From Mycobacterium marinum (GTDB taxonomy: Bacteria; Actinomycetota; Actinomycetes; Mycobacteriales; Mycobacteriaceae): a stretch of 64,000 nucleotides of DNA. The translations under genes were made by a program, and so were the position numbers. How positions within the stretch are numbered: position 1 is the first letter of the stretch; each line of letters starts with the position of its first letter. The stretch covers positions 2,542,001 through 2,606,000 of the forward strand of contig NZ_CP024190.1 in assembly GCF_003391395.1 (NCBI RefSeq), read 5' to 3'. Of the stretch, positions 16,653-25,758 are shown piece by piece. Below the pieces are notes generated by a model. That model was not told where the DNA came from, ran no database searches, and was given only the letters and a program-made list of their open reading frames with translations.

Positions 16653-18094
16653 CACTCACACCAGAAGCGAAGACCGCGGTCGAACCGCTGACCCAGGATG
16701 AGGCCATCGCCTCACTGGGCAACTATGGCTACGGCTGGTCGGACTCCGACGCGGCCGGCGCGGCCGCGCAGCGCGGGTTGTCCGAGGCCGTGGTCCGCGA
16801 TATCTCCGCCAAGAAAAACGAGCCCGAATGGATGCTGCAAACTCGGCTCAAGGCGCTGCGCATCTTCGAGCGCAAGCCCATGCCGAATTGGGGTTCCAAC
16901 CTCGGGGGCATCGACTTCGACAACATCAAGTACTTCGTGCGCTCTACCGAGAAGCAGGCTGCCAGCTGGGACGATCTGCCCGAAGACATTCGCAACACCT
17001 ACGATCGCCTGGGCATTCCGGAAGCCGAGAAGCAGCGCCTGGTCGCCGGTGTGGCGGCCCAGTATGAGTCAGAGGTGGTCTACCACCAGATCCGCGAGGA
17101 TCTGGAGGCCCAAGGCGTCATCTTCTTGGACACCGACACCGGTCTGCGCGAACACCCGGAGATCTTCAAGCAGTACTTCGGCACCGTGATCCCGGCCGGG
17201 GACAACAAGTTCTCCGCGCTGAACACCGCGGTGTGGTCGGGCGGAAGTTTCATCTACGTCCCGCCGGGCGTGCACGTCGATATCCCGCTGCAGGCCTACT
17301 TCCGGATCAACACCGAGAACATGGGTCAGTTCGAGCGGACGCTGATCATTGCCGACGAGGGTTCCTACGTGCACTACGTCGAGGGCTGCACCGCGCCGAT
17401 CTACAAGTCGGACTCGCTGCACTCGGCCGTCGTCGAGATCATCGTGAAACCGCATGCGCGGGTGCGCTACACCACCATTCAGAACTGGTCGAACAACGTC
17501 TACAACCTGGTCACCAAGCGGGCCCGCGCCGAGGCCGGCGCCACCATGGAGTGGATCGACGGCAACATCGGATCCAAGGTCACCATGAAGTACCCGGCGG
17601 TGTGGATGACCGGCGAACACGCCAAGGGCGAAGTGCTGTCGGTGGCGTTCGCGGGCGAGGATCAGCACCAGGACACCGGCGCCAAGATGCTGCACCTGGC
17701 GCCGAACACGTCGAGCAACATCGTGTCCAAATCGGTCGCGCGCGGTGGCGGTCGCACCTCCTACCGGGGCCTGGTCCAGGTCAACAAGGGTGCGCACGGG
17801 TCACGGTCCAGTGTGAAATGTGATGCGCTGCTGGTCGATACGATCAGCCGCAGCGACACCTACCCCTACGTTGACATCCGCGAGGACGACGTCACGATGG
17901 GCCACGAGGCCACCGTGTCCAAGGTCAGCGAAAACCAGCTGTTCTATCTGATGAGCCGTGGGTTGACCGAGGACGAGGCGATGGCGATGGTGGTGCGCGG
18001 CTTTGTCGAGCCGATCGCCAAGGAACTGCCGATGGAGTACGCGCTCGAGCTCAACCGGCTAATCGAGCTGCAGATGGAGGGTGCGGTCGGATGA
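16649..18094 (+). CDS. sufB: SufB, Fe-S cluster scaffold subunit (intein-free)
   Basis: Core scaffold protein of the SufBCD complex; 481 residues, the full length of intein-less SufB. Typical motifs are WSGGSFIYVPPGVHVDIPLQ, FERTLIIADEGSYVHYVEGC, the RYTTIQNWSNNVYNL region and the C-terminal SENQLFYLMSRGLTEDEA. M. tuberculosis SufB (Rv1461) carries a protein-splicing intein making it about 846 residues; none is present here. Both ends overlap neighbours by 4 nt, showing tight coupling in the operon. Confidence 0.96.
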   Translation: MTLTPEAKTAVEPLTQDEAIASLGNYGYGWSDSDAAGAAAQRGLSEAVVRDISAKKNEPEWMLQTRLKALRIFERKPMPNWGSNLGGIDFDNIKYFVRSTEKQAASWDDLPEDIRNTYDRLGIPEAEKQRLVAGVAAQYESEVVYHQIREDLEAQGVIFLDTDTGLREHPEIFKQYFGTVIPAGDNKFSALNTAVWSGGSFIYVPPGVHVDIPLQAYFRINTENMGQFERTLIIADEGSYVHYVEGCTAPIYKSDSLHSAVVEIIVKPHARVRYTTIQNWSNNVYNLVTKRARAEAGATMEWIDGNIGSKVTMKYPAVWMTGEHAKGEVLSVAFAGEDQHQDTGAKMLHLAPNTSSNIVSKSVARGGGRTSYRGLVQVNKGAHGSRSSVKCDALLVDTISRSDTYPYVDIREDDVTMGHEATVSKVSENQLFYLMSRGLTEDEAMAMVVRGFVEPIAKELPMEYALELNRLIELQMEGAVG

Positions 18095-19290
18095 CCGTTG
18101 AAAATCTGACGACGGCCGCTGCACTGAACAAGGGTGAGCTATTCGCATCTTTCGACGTCGACGCCTTCGAGGTTCCGCACGGCCGCGACGAGATTTGGCG
18201 GTTCACTCCGCTGAAGCGGTTGCGCGGTCTGCACGACGGCTCCGCACCTGCCTCGGGCAGCGCCCAGCTCACCGTCGGTGAACAGGCCGGTCTGCGGGTA
18301 GAGACGGTACGCCGCGGCGACGAGCGGTTGGGCCAGGGCGGTGTTCCCGCTGATCGTGTTGCCGCCCAGGCCTTCTCATCGTTCAACTCGGCAACGTTGG
18401 TCACCGTCGGGCGAGACACCCAGCTGGGCGAGCCGGTGAACATCACCGTCACCGGGCCGGGTGAAGGCGCGGTTGCCTACGGGCACCTGCAGATCAGGGT
18501 CGAGGAGCTGGGTGAAGCCGTCGTGGTGGTCGACCACCGGGGTGGTGGAACCTACGCCGACAATGTCGAGTTCGTCGTCGGCGACTGTGCCCGGCTCACC
18601 GTGGTGTGGATCGCGGACTGGGCTGACGACACCGTTCACCTGAGCGCGCATCACGCCAAGCTGGGTAAGGACGCGGTATTGCGGCACGTGACCGTGACAT
18701 TGGGCGGCGAAGTGGTGCGGATGTCGGCCAACGTGCGCTTCACCGCACCCGGGGGCGATGCCGACCTGCTGGGCCTGTACTTCGCTGACGACGGCCAGCA
18801 CCTGGAGTCGCGGCTGCTGGTGGATCACGCTCAGCCGGACTGCAAGTCCAACGTGCTGTACAAGGGTGCACTGCAAGGCGATCCGGAGTCGGCCCTGCCG
18901 GACGCGCACACCGTGTGGGTGGGCGACGTGCTGATCCGTGCCGCGGCCACCGGCACCGACACCTTCGAGGTGAACCGCAACCTGGTGCTCACCGACGGTG
19001 CGCGTGCGGACTCGGTGCCCAATCTGGAGATCGAGACCGGCGAGATTGCCGGCGCCGGCCACGCCAGTGCGACCGGGCGTTTCGACGACGAGCAACTGTT
19101 CTACCTGCGCTCTCGGGGCATCCCCGAAGAGCAGGCCCGCCGGTTGGTGATCCGTGGTTTCTTCGGCGAGATCATCTCCAAGATCGCGCTTCCCGAGGTG
19201 CGGGAACGCTTGACCGGCGCCATTGAACACGAACTGGAAATCACCGAATCACAGGCAACAGAGAAGACGGAAAATACAGCAGCCTCATGA
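18091..19290 (+). CDS. sufD: SufD, Fe-S cluster assembly subunit
   Basis: Paralogue and partner of SufB in the SufBC2D scaffold; 399 residues. The beta-helix core contains HYxxDHAQPDCKSNVLYKG-like sequence and the C-terminal DEQLFYLRSRGIPEEQARRL, the same signature seen in SufB. The ATG at 18091 overlaps the sufB stop by 4 nt and the 3' end overlaps sufC by 4 nt. The N-terminal region (GRDEIWRFTPLKRLRGL) is the usual SufD helical lead. Confidence 0.95.
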   Translation: MTVENLTTAAALNKGELFASFDVDAFEVPHGRDEIWRFTPLKRLRGLHDGSAPASGSAQLTVGEQAGLRVETVRRGDERLGQGGVPADRVAAQAFSSFNSATLVTVGRDTQLGEPVNITVTGPGEGAVAYGHLQIRVEELGEAVVVVDHRGGGTYADNVEFVVGDCARLTVVWIADWADDTVHLSAHHAKLGKDAVLRHVTVTLGGEVVRMSANVRFTAPGGDADLLGLYFADDGQHLESRLLVDHAQPDCKSNVLYKGALQGDPESALPDAHTVWVGDVLIRAAATGTDTFEVNRNLVLTDGARADSVPNLEIETGEIAGAGHASATGRFDDEQLFYLRSRGIPEEQARRLVIRGFFGEIISKIALPEVRERLTGAIEHELEITESQATEKTENTAAS

Positions 19291-20069
19291 CCACATTGAT
19301 TATCAAGGACCTGCACGTCAGCGTCGAGAATCCCAACGCAGCCGAGGGTGAGCGCGAGATTCCCATCCTCAAGGGCGTCGATCTCACCGTGAAATCCGGT
19401 GAGACACACGCTTTGATGGGCCCCAACGGCTCCGGCAAGTCCACGTTGTCCTATGCCATCGCCGGTCACCCCAAGTACCAGGTGACATCGGGGTCCATCA
19501 CGCTAGACGGCGCCGACGTGCTGGAGATGAGTGTCGACGAGCGTGCCCGAGCCGGACTGTTTTTGGCCATGCAGTACCCCGTCGAGGTGCCCGGTGTCTC
19601 GGTGTCGAACTTCCTGCGTTCGGCTGCGACGGCCATCCGCGGCGAGGCGCCGAAGCTGCGGCACTGGGTCAAAGAGGTCAAGGCCGCGATGGCCGCCCTC
19701 GAGATCGACCCCGTGTTCGCCGAGCGCAGCGTCAACGAAGGCTTTTCCGGCGGCGAGAAGAAGCGCCATGAGATTCTGCAGCTGGAACTGCTCAAGCCCA
19801 AGATCGCCATTCTCGACGAGACCGACTCTGGCCTCGACGTTGACGCGTTGCGCGTGGTCAGCGAGGGGGTCAACCGCTACGCGGAGGCAGAACACGGCGG
19901 CATCTTGTTGATCACCCACTACACCCGCATTCTGCGCTACATCCGTCCAGAGTTTGTGCACGTGTTCGTCGGCGGACGTATCGCCGAATCCGGTGGGCCC
20001 GAGCTGGCCGACGAACTCGAGCAGAACGGGTACGTCCGCTTTACCCAAGCGGCGGCCGCAGGGGCCTGA
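19287..20069 (+). CDS. sufC: SufC, ABC-type ATPase of Fe-S assembly
   Basis: Soluble ATPase of 260 residues that drives conformational change in SufBD. Walker A is GPNGSGKST, the signature is the SufC-specific FSGGEKKR, Walker B is IAILDETDSGLD and the H-loop is LITHYTRIL. There is no membrane segment, distinguishing it from transporters. The start overlaps sufD by 4 nt and sufS begins 2 nt after the stop. Confidence 0.96.
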   Translation: MTTLIIKDLHVSVENPNAAEGEREIPILKGVDLTVKSGETHALMGPNGSGKSTLSYAIAGHPKYQVTSGSITLDGADVLEMSVDERARAGLFLAMQYPVEVPGVSVSNFLRSAATAIRGEAPKLRHWVKEVKAAMAALEIDPVFAERSVNEGFSGGEKKRHEILQLELLKPKIAILDETDSGLDVDALRVVSEGVNRYAEAEHGGILLITHYTRILRYIRPEFVHVFVGGRIAESGGPELADELEQNGYVRFTQAAAAGA

Positions 20070-20071
20070 AA

Positions 20072-21325
20072 ATGACTGTCTCGGTGGCGCGTCTGGACCT
20101 CGCGGCGATCCGGGCCGACTTCCCGATCCTGCAGCGCGTCATGCGTAGCGGAAATCAGTTGGCCTACCTGGATTCCGGTGCCACATCGCAGCGTCCGCTG
20201 CAGGTGCTCGATGCGGAGCGGGAATTTCTCACCACGTGCAACGGCGCGGTGCATCGCGGGGCCCATCAGCTGATGGAAGAAGCCACCGACGCCTACGAGC
20301 AGGGCCGAGCCGACATTGCGGCTTTCGTTGGAGCCGAGCCCGACGAACTGGTGTTCACCAAGAATGCCACCGAGTCACTCAATCTGGTGTCATACGTGCT
20401 GGGGGACAGCCGGTTCGACCGAGCCATCGGCCCGGGTGACGTCATCGTCACCACCGAACTCGAACACCACGCCAACCTGATTCCGTGGCAGGAACTCGCC
20501 CGGCGTACCGGGGCAACGTTGCGTTGGTACTCGGTGACCGACGAGGGGCGTATCGACCTCGATTCACTGCAGCTCGATGAGCGCGTCAAAGTTGTTACCT
20601 TCACTCATCATTCGAATGTGACCGGTGCGTTGGCGCCGGTGGCCGAATTGGTGTCTCGCGCCAAGGCGGTGGGGGCGCTGACGGTTTTGGATGCCTGCCA
20701 GTCGGTGCCGCATCAGCCGGTCGACTTTCACAAACTTGATGTGGATTTCGCCGCCTTCTCTGGACACAAAATGCTGGGTCCCAACGGAATCGGTGTGCTC
20801 TATGGCCGTCGTGAGCTGTTGGCGGCGATGCCGCCGTTCCTGACCGGCGGTTCGATGATCGAAACGGTGACCATGGAGGCCAGCACGTACGCGCCCGCGC
20901 CCCAGCGCTTCGAGGCGGGCACCCCGATGACCTCCCAGGTGGTCGGATTGGCGGCAGCGGCGCGCTATCTGGATGCAATCGGTATGGATGTCATCGAAGC
21001 CCACGAGCGTGACCTGGTTGCCGCGGCCGTCGAGGGGCTGTCGGCCATCGGCGGCGTCCGCATCATCGGACCCACGTCGATGGAGAACCGCGGGTCGCCG
21101 GTGTCGTTCGTCGTTGATGGGGTGCACGCCCACGATGTCGGTCAGGTGCTCGATGACGAAGGCGTCGCGGTCCGGGTCGGGCATCACTGCGCATTGCCGC
21201 TGCACCGCAAGTTCGGCGTAGCCGCAACCGCGCGCGCGTCGTTCGCGGTGTACAACACCCGCGACGAGGTGAGCCGGCTGTTGGCCGGTGTGCAGCGGTC
21301 GCTGAATTTCTTTGGGAGAGGCTGA
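20072..21325 (+). CDS. sufS: SufS, PLP-dependent cysteine desulfurase
   Basis: Supplies persulfide sulfur from L-cysteine to SufU. The 417-residue protein is a group II desulfurase: the PLP lysine is K233 in FSGHKMLGPNGIG, and the catalytic cysteine is C373 in GHHCALPLHRKFG on the short active-site loop. NATESLNLV and TTELEHHANLIPW are further family signatures. The ATG at 20072 follows sufC by 2 nt; sufU begins 2 nt after its stop. Confidence 0.96.
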   Translation: MTVSVARLDLAAIRADFPILQRVMRSGNQLAYLDSGATSQRPLQVLDAEREFLTTCNGAVHRGAHQLMEEATDAYEQGRADIAAFVGAEPDELVFTKNATESLNLVSYVLGDSRFDRAIGPGDVIVTTELEHHANLIPWQELARRTGATLRWYSVTDEGRIDLDSLQLDERVKVVTFTHHSNVTGALAPVAELVSRAKAVGALTVLDACQSVPHQPVDFHKLDVDFAAFSGHKMLGPNGIGVLYGRRELLAAMPPFLTGGSMIETVTMEASTYAPAPQRFEAGTPMTSQVVGLAAAARYLDAIGMDVIEAHERDLVAAAVEGLSAIGGVRIIGPTSMENRGSPVSFVVDGVHAHDVGQVLDDEGVAVRVGHHCALPLHRKFGVAATARASFAVYNTRDEVSRLLAGVQRSLNFFGRG

Positions 21326-21327
21326 AG

Positions 21328-21819
21328 TTGCGACTGGAGCAGATGTATCAGGACGTGATCCTCGATCACTACAAGCACCCGCAGCACCGCGGATTGCGGG
21401 AGCCGTTCGCCACCCAGGTCAGCCACGTCAACCCGGTCTGCGGCGACGAAGTCACCCTGCGGGTCACACTGTCCAATGACGGGGCGACGATTGCAGACGT
21501 TTCCTATGACGGGCAAGGTTGTTCCATCAGCCAAGCCGCTACCTCGGTGCTCACCCAGCAGGTGATCGGGCAAACGGTGCCAGAGGCGCTCGAGACCGTC
21601 GACGCCTTCAGTCAAATGGTGTCCTCGCGCGGAACCGTGCAGGGCGACGAGGATGTCCTGGGCGACGGAGTTGCGTTTGCCGGCGTCGCGAAGTATCCGG
21701 CTCGGGTGAAGTGTGCCTTGCTCGGCTGGATGGCATTCAAAGACGCACTGGCCCAGGCTATTACCGCAAATGCGCTAGCCGAAGGCGGCGAACACGTGGA
21801 GGAGGTCAGCGATGAGTGA
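21328..21819 (+). CDS. sufU: SufU, zinc-dependent sulfur transfer protein
   Basis: IscU-like protein of 163 residues that, in Gram-positive systems, accepts sulfur from SufS through a zinc-bound cysteine. The three cysteines are in NPVCGDEV, GQGCSISQA and ARVKCALLGW, and the extra SufU insertion region relative to IscU is present. The start is TTG at 21328, supported by GGGAGAGG just upstream. The 3' end overlaps sufT by 8 nt. Confidence 0.93.
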   Translation: MRLEQMYQDVILDHYKHPQHRGLREPFATQVSHVNPVCGDEVTLRVTLSNDGATIADVSYDGQGCSISQAATSVLTQQVIGQTVPEALETVDAFSQMVSSRGTVQGDEDVLGDGVAFAGVAKYPARVKCALLGWMAFKDALAQAITANALAEGGEHVEEVSDE

Positions 21820-22159
21820 AACCACCGCTCCCAATGAAGAGATGCTCGCCGACATCGAGGAGGCGATGCGCGACGTCGTCGACCCCGAACTGGGCATCAA
21901 TGTTGTCGATCTGGGGCTGGTCTACGGACTGAACCTGGCCGAAGGAGAGGACGGTACCGTCGCGCTGATCGACATGACGTTGACCTCGCCGGCCTGTCCG
22001 CTGACCGATGTCATCGAGGATCAGTCGCGCAGCGCGTTGGTCGGCAGCGGGCTGGTCAACGAGATGCAGATCAACTGGGTGTGGAACCCGCCGTGGGGGC
22101 CGGACAAGATCACCGAGGACGGGCGGGAGCAGCTGCGCGCCCTTGGTTTTACCGTCTGA
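21812..22159 (+). CDS. sufT: SufT, MIP18/DUF59 Fe-S maturation factor
   Basis: Small protein of 115 residues of the DUF59 family. Motifs are DPELGINVVDLGLVYGL and the cysteine-containing TLTSPACPLTDVIEDQ. SufT-like proteins assist maturation of Fe-S proteins, especially when demand is high. It is the last gene of the operon; its start lies within sufU. Confidence 0.92.
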   Translation: MSETTAPNEEMLADIEEAMRDVVDPELGINVVDLGLVYGLNLAEGEDGTVALIDMTLTSPACPLTDVIEDQSRSALVGSGLVNEMQINWVWNPPWGPDKITEDGREQLRALGFTV

Positions 22160-22199
22160 CTCGACGCTGCGTCGGCCCGCGCCGGCCGACGATCTGTCG

Positions 22200-22242
22200 C
22201 CATACAGTTGATCATTGACCTGTATGGTTTCTAGCCTATGCT
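22200..22242 (+). promoter_or_regulatory. 8-bp inverted repeat overlapping a candidate promoter of the PE-protease gene
   Basis: CCATACAG (22200-22207) and CTGTATGG (22220-22227) are perfect 8-base arms with a 12-nt spacer. A promoter-like TTGACC (22215-22220), 16-nt spacer, TATGCT (22237-22242) overlaps the right arm. It lies 41 nt after sufT and about 100 nt before the PE gene. It could be an operator, or a sufT terminator hairpin followed by TTTCT. Confidence 0.45.
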
Positions 22243-22342
22243 CGGCCGCGGCCAACATCTAGACTGTGACTTCGACCACACTGTTCCAAGTCGAGTTACC
22301 GGCTAGGTGCGGCATCCGTCGCTGGCGAGTGAGGGGGCTTAC

Positions 22343-23812
22343 GTGTCTCTTCTGGTGGTGGCGCCCGAGCTGGTGACTTCGGCGGCGGCCGACTTGCAGG
22401 GCATCGGTTCTTCGGTCAACGCGGCAAACGCGGCGGCGGCGATTTCGACCACCGAACTTACCGCCGCGGCCGCCGATGAGGTCTCTGCGGCCGCGGCAAC
22501 ACTGCTAGGGGGCTTCGGTCAGCAGTACCAAGCGCTGGCAGGTCAGTTGGCAACCGCCTATGACCAGTTGGCCAGCAAGCTCGCGACCGACGCGGCCGCA
22601 TATCTCGGCGCCGAATCCGCCAACGCAAATCAGCTGCTCTCGAACGCAGTCAATGCATCGACCGCCCTGGTCAACGGGCCATTTCTGGAGTTGACTGGGC
22701 GTCCGCTGATCGGCAACGGTGCCAACGGCTATACCACCGCCCAAGGCATAGGGACACCCGGCGGAGCCGGTGGGTGGTTGTATGGCAACGGCGGAAGCGG
22801 TGGCAACAGCACGCATGCCGGCGTGGCTGGGGGCGCGGGCGGAAACGCGGGTCTGATCGGCAACGGCGGAATGGGCGGGGCCGGCCTGCGCGGCGGCGAT
22901 GGCGGCACCGGTGGCCTGGGGGGCTGGCTGTGGGGCCAGGCCGGGGCCGCGGGCACCGGCACCCCGCTGCCCGCGAACGAAATCCTGATGCGGGTGGACC
23001 AATACGGCAACCCAGTGGTGACCATCTCGGTCGGCGGGGGCCCCGGCATCGCTGTGACGGTCGATACCGGAGCCAGTGGCCTGTTGGTCCGGCCGCAAGA
23101 CGTCAATCTGCAATCTCTGGGCACCCCCACCGGTTCGGGCGCCGTCACCTACGGCAATAGCAGCTACGCGTTCAACACCGTGCAATATCAGACATATCAG
23201 ACAACGGTGAATTTCGGGAATGGCATCGTCACCGATCCGACCAATGTTGCGGTCGCCACGTCGGCGACTCAGACAATCAATGGCGTCACCACTTCTATTC
23301 CGCTCTCGTCGCTACCCCTTTATTTGGGAATTGGGCCCAACAACGATTTCCCGCTGCCTGACCAGGTGACCGCCGCGCTGCCGGGTGACCTCAATCAAGG
23401 CGTGCTGATAAACACGAATCTGGGTTACCTGCAGTTTGGTGCCAACCCGCTGACCCCGGTCGCATCGGTCACCGGCTCGCCGGTCACTGACCTGCAGATA
23501 CAGATCAACAACGGTCCGCTGCAGCCCGCTACCGGCTCGTTCATCGATTCGGGCGGATTATACGGCACCATTCCTTCCAGCCTCATTCCCGGCGTTCCGG
23601 TTGGCTATTCGGTGCCGGTGGGAACCACTATTACGGTCTATACCACCGACGGTGTGCAGTTGTACTCCCAGACGGTTACTGGTAGCACCAACGCGCCATT
23701 GGTCGTGCCGTCGAACAACCCATTCAATACCGGCAATTATCCCTTCCTGCTGGGGCCGATATACATCTCGAACAGCCCAACCGGGGGTGGGCAGACAATT
23801 TTTGACTTCTGA
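22343..23812 (+). CDS. PE-family protein with aspartic protease domain (PecA-like)
   Basis: Cell-surface or secreted protein of 489 residues. A PE domain fills residues 1-95, ending in the ESX secretion motif YxxxE (AAYLGAE). A short Gly-rich PGRS linker (about 115-200) and a C-terminal retropepsin/pepsin-like domain follow, with catalytic triads D241-T-G-A-S and D402-S-G-G. The same PE plus aspartic protease architecture is known from PE_PGRS16/35 and M. marinum PecA, where it cleaves surface PE_PGRS and lipase substrates. The GTG at 22343 is preceded by GAGGGGG. The gene converges on fadE15 with only 11 bp between stops. I recall no such gene between Rv1466 and Rv1467c in M. tuberculosis. 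Confidence 0.88.
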   Translation: MSLLVVAPELVTSAAADLQGIGSSVNAANAAAAISTTELTAAAADEVSAAAATLLGGFGQQYQALAGQLATAYDQLASKLATDAAAYLGAESANANQLLSNAVNASTALVNGPFLELTGRPLIGNGANGYTTAQGIGTPGGAGGWLYGNGGSGGNSTHAGVAGGAGGNAGLIGNGGMGGAGLRGGDGGTGGLGGWLWGQAGAAGTGTPLPANEILMRVDQYGNPVVTISVGGGPGIAVTVDTGASGLLVRPQDVNLQSLGTPTGSGAVTYGNSSYAFNTVQYQTYQTTVNFGNGIVTDPTNVAVATSATQTINGVTTSIPLSSLPLYLGIGPNNDFPLPDQVTAALPGDLNQGVLINTNLGYLQFGANPLTPVASVTGSPVTDLQIQINNGPLQPATGSFIDSGGLYGTIPSSLIPGVPVGYSVPVGTTITVYTTDGVQLYSQTVTGSTNAPLVVPSNNPFNTGNYPFLLGPIYISNSPTGGGQTIFDF

Positions 23813-23823
23813 CGTCAGGGGCC

Positions 23824-25653
23824 TCAGAAGGCTTCTTCGGAAATGCGCATGATCTCGTCGTCGATGGATTCGATGACGGCCCGCACTCCGGTCAGCTTCG
23901 GCAGCATGTTCTTGGCGAAAAAGGTCGCCACGGCGATCTTGCCTGTGTAGAAGGCCTCGTCGTCCTTGCTGGGGGAGTCGGCCAGCGCAGCGTGTGCGAC
24001 GCCGGCCTGCACCAGCAGCCGCCAACCGATGATCAAGTCTCCGACCGCGAGCAGGTAGCGCACCGACCCGAGCCCCACCTTGTAGATGTCGGTCGGATGC
24101 TGGGCGGCCGACATCAGGTAGGTGGTCAGTGTGCCCGTCATCGCGGTGACGTCGTCGAGCGCGGTCTGTAGCAGCTCGGCTTGCGGTTTCAGCGACGGAT
24201 CGACGTTGTCGATGGTCTGCGTGATCTGAGCCGTCACGAACTGCAGCGCCTGACCGTGGTCACGGACGATCTTGCGGAAGAAGAAGTCCAGTGACTGGAT
24301 GGCGGTGGTGCCTTCGTAGAGGGAATCGATCTTGGCGTCGCGGATGTACTGCTCGATCGGATAGTCGGACAGGAAGCCGGAACCGCCCAGGGTCTGCAGC
24401 GACTCGGTGAGGATTTCGTAGGCCCGTTCCGACCCGACACCCTTGACCACCGGCAGCAGCAGATCGTCGACGCGGTGCGCCATGTCGTGGTCCGCGCCCG
24501 AAACCCGTTGCGCAACAGCGTCGTCCTGGTGCGCTGCGGCATACAGATACAGCGCCCGCAGCCCCTCGGCGTAGGCCTTCTGGGTCATCAGGCTACGGCG
24601 CACATCGGGGTGATGCATGATCGTGACCCGTGGCGCGGTCTTATCGGTCATCTGGGTCAGATCCGCGCCCTGCACCCGCTCCTTGGCATAGGCGAGTGCG
24701 TTGAGGTAGCCGGTGGACAGCGTCCCGGAGGACTTCACCCCGATCGTCATTCGCGCGTGCTCGATCACGGTGAACATCTGCGCGATCCCGTTGTGCACCC
24801 CGCCGACCAGGTAACCCACCGCGGGTACGTCGGTGGCGCCGAACGTCACCTCGCAGGTGGGGGAGGACTTCAGGCCCATCTTGTGCTCCAGGCCGGTCAC
24901 GTAGACGCCGTTGCGCGGCCCGAGTTCCCCGGTGTCGGGATCGAACAAGTAGTTCGGGACGTAGAACAGACTCAGCCCTTTGGTGCCTGGACCGGCGCCC
25001 TCGGGACGGGCCAACACCAGATGGAAGATGTTCTCGCTCGTGTCGCCTACGTCACCACCGGAAATGAACCGCTTGACGCCTTCGATGTGCCAGGTGCCAT
25101 CGGGTTGTTCGATGGCCTTGGCGCGGCCGGCGCCGACGTCAGAGCCCGCGTCGGGTTCGGTGAGCACCATGGTGGCCTGCCACCCACGCTCGATTCCCAT
25201 TGCCGCCCATCGCCGTTGCTCCTCGTTGCCCTCGGCGTAGAGCGATTGCGCCATCGTCGGGCCCAGGATGAAGAAGCCCGCAGACGGGTTGGCACAGAAG
25301 ATCATTTCGTTGACGGCCCAGGTCAGTGGCGGAGGGGCGGGCATCCCGCCGATCTCCTCGGCCAAGCCCAGGCGCCACCACTCGGCGTCTTTGATGGCCT
25401 GGACGGTCTTGACTAGCTCATCGGGCACGCTGATGGAGTGGGTGGCCGGGTCAAATACCGGTGGGTTGCGGTCCGCGGCGGCAAAGGTTTCGGCGACCGG
25501 GCCCTCGGCCAAGCGCGCCGCTTCGGACAGGATCGTACGAACGGTGTCGGCATCGAGTTCGCTGTACTTTCCGGTGCCGAGGACGGCGCCGACATCGAGA
25601 ACCTCGAATAGGTTGAACTCGAGATCACGGACGTTGGCGATGTAGTGCCCCAA
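23824..25653 (-). CDS. fadE15: Acyl-CoA dehydrogenase, FadE5/FadE15 type
   Basis: FAD enzyme of 609 residues catalysing alpha,beta-dehydrogenation of acyl-CoA. Domains in order: N-terminal family extension (MGHYIANVRDLEFNLFEV), helical N-domain, beta domain with MVLTEPDAGSDVGAG, C-terminal domain with LQTLGGSGFLSDYPIEQYIRDAKIDSLYEGTTAIQ, and a DUF4072-like tail. The catalytic acid is expected in the YEGTT segment. Position matches Rv1467c. The start is at 25653, giving the conserved first residues. It may extend fatty acid use alongside EchA12 nearby, although they are not one transcript. Confidence 0.9.
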   Translation of the reverse strand: MGHYIANVRDLEFNLFEVLDVGAVLGTGKYSELDADTVRTILSEAARLAEGPVAETFAAADRNPPVFDPATHSISVPDELVKTVQAIKDAEWWRLGLAEEIGGMPAPPPLTWAVNEMIFCANPSAGFFILGPTMAQSLYAEGNEEQRRWAAMGIERGWQATMVLTEPDAGSDVGAGRAKAIEQPDGTWHIEGVKRFISGGDVGDTSENIFHLVLARPEGAGPGTKGLSLFYVPNYLFDPDTGELGPRNGVYVTGLEHKMGLKSSPTCEVTFGATDVPAVGYLVGGVHNGIAQMFTVIEHARMTIGVKSSGTLSTGYLNALAYAKERVQGADLTQMTDKTAPRVTIMHHPDVRRSLMTQKAYAEGLRALYLYAAAHQDDAVAQRVSGADHDMAHRVDDLLLPVVKGVGSERAYEILTESLQTLGGSGFLSDYPIEQYIRDAKIDSLYEGTTAIQSLDFFFRKIVRDHGQALQFVTAQITQTIDNVDPSLKPQAELLQTALDDVTAMTGTLTTYLMSAAQHPTDIYKVGLGSVRYLLAVGDLIIGWRLLVQAGVAHAALADSPSKDDEAFYTGKIAVATFFAKNMLPKLTGVRAVIESIDDEIMRISEEAF

Positions 25654-25758
25654 TGCAGTTCCCTTCGACTCGGCTGATCGGCGCTTTCCGGGGCTTAGTC
25701 TCTCCGAGCGGGCAAAACGTACGCAACCGTAACCAGCCGCGGGCGGACTGACCTGCCA

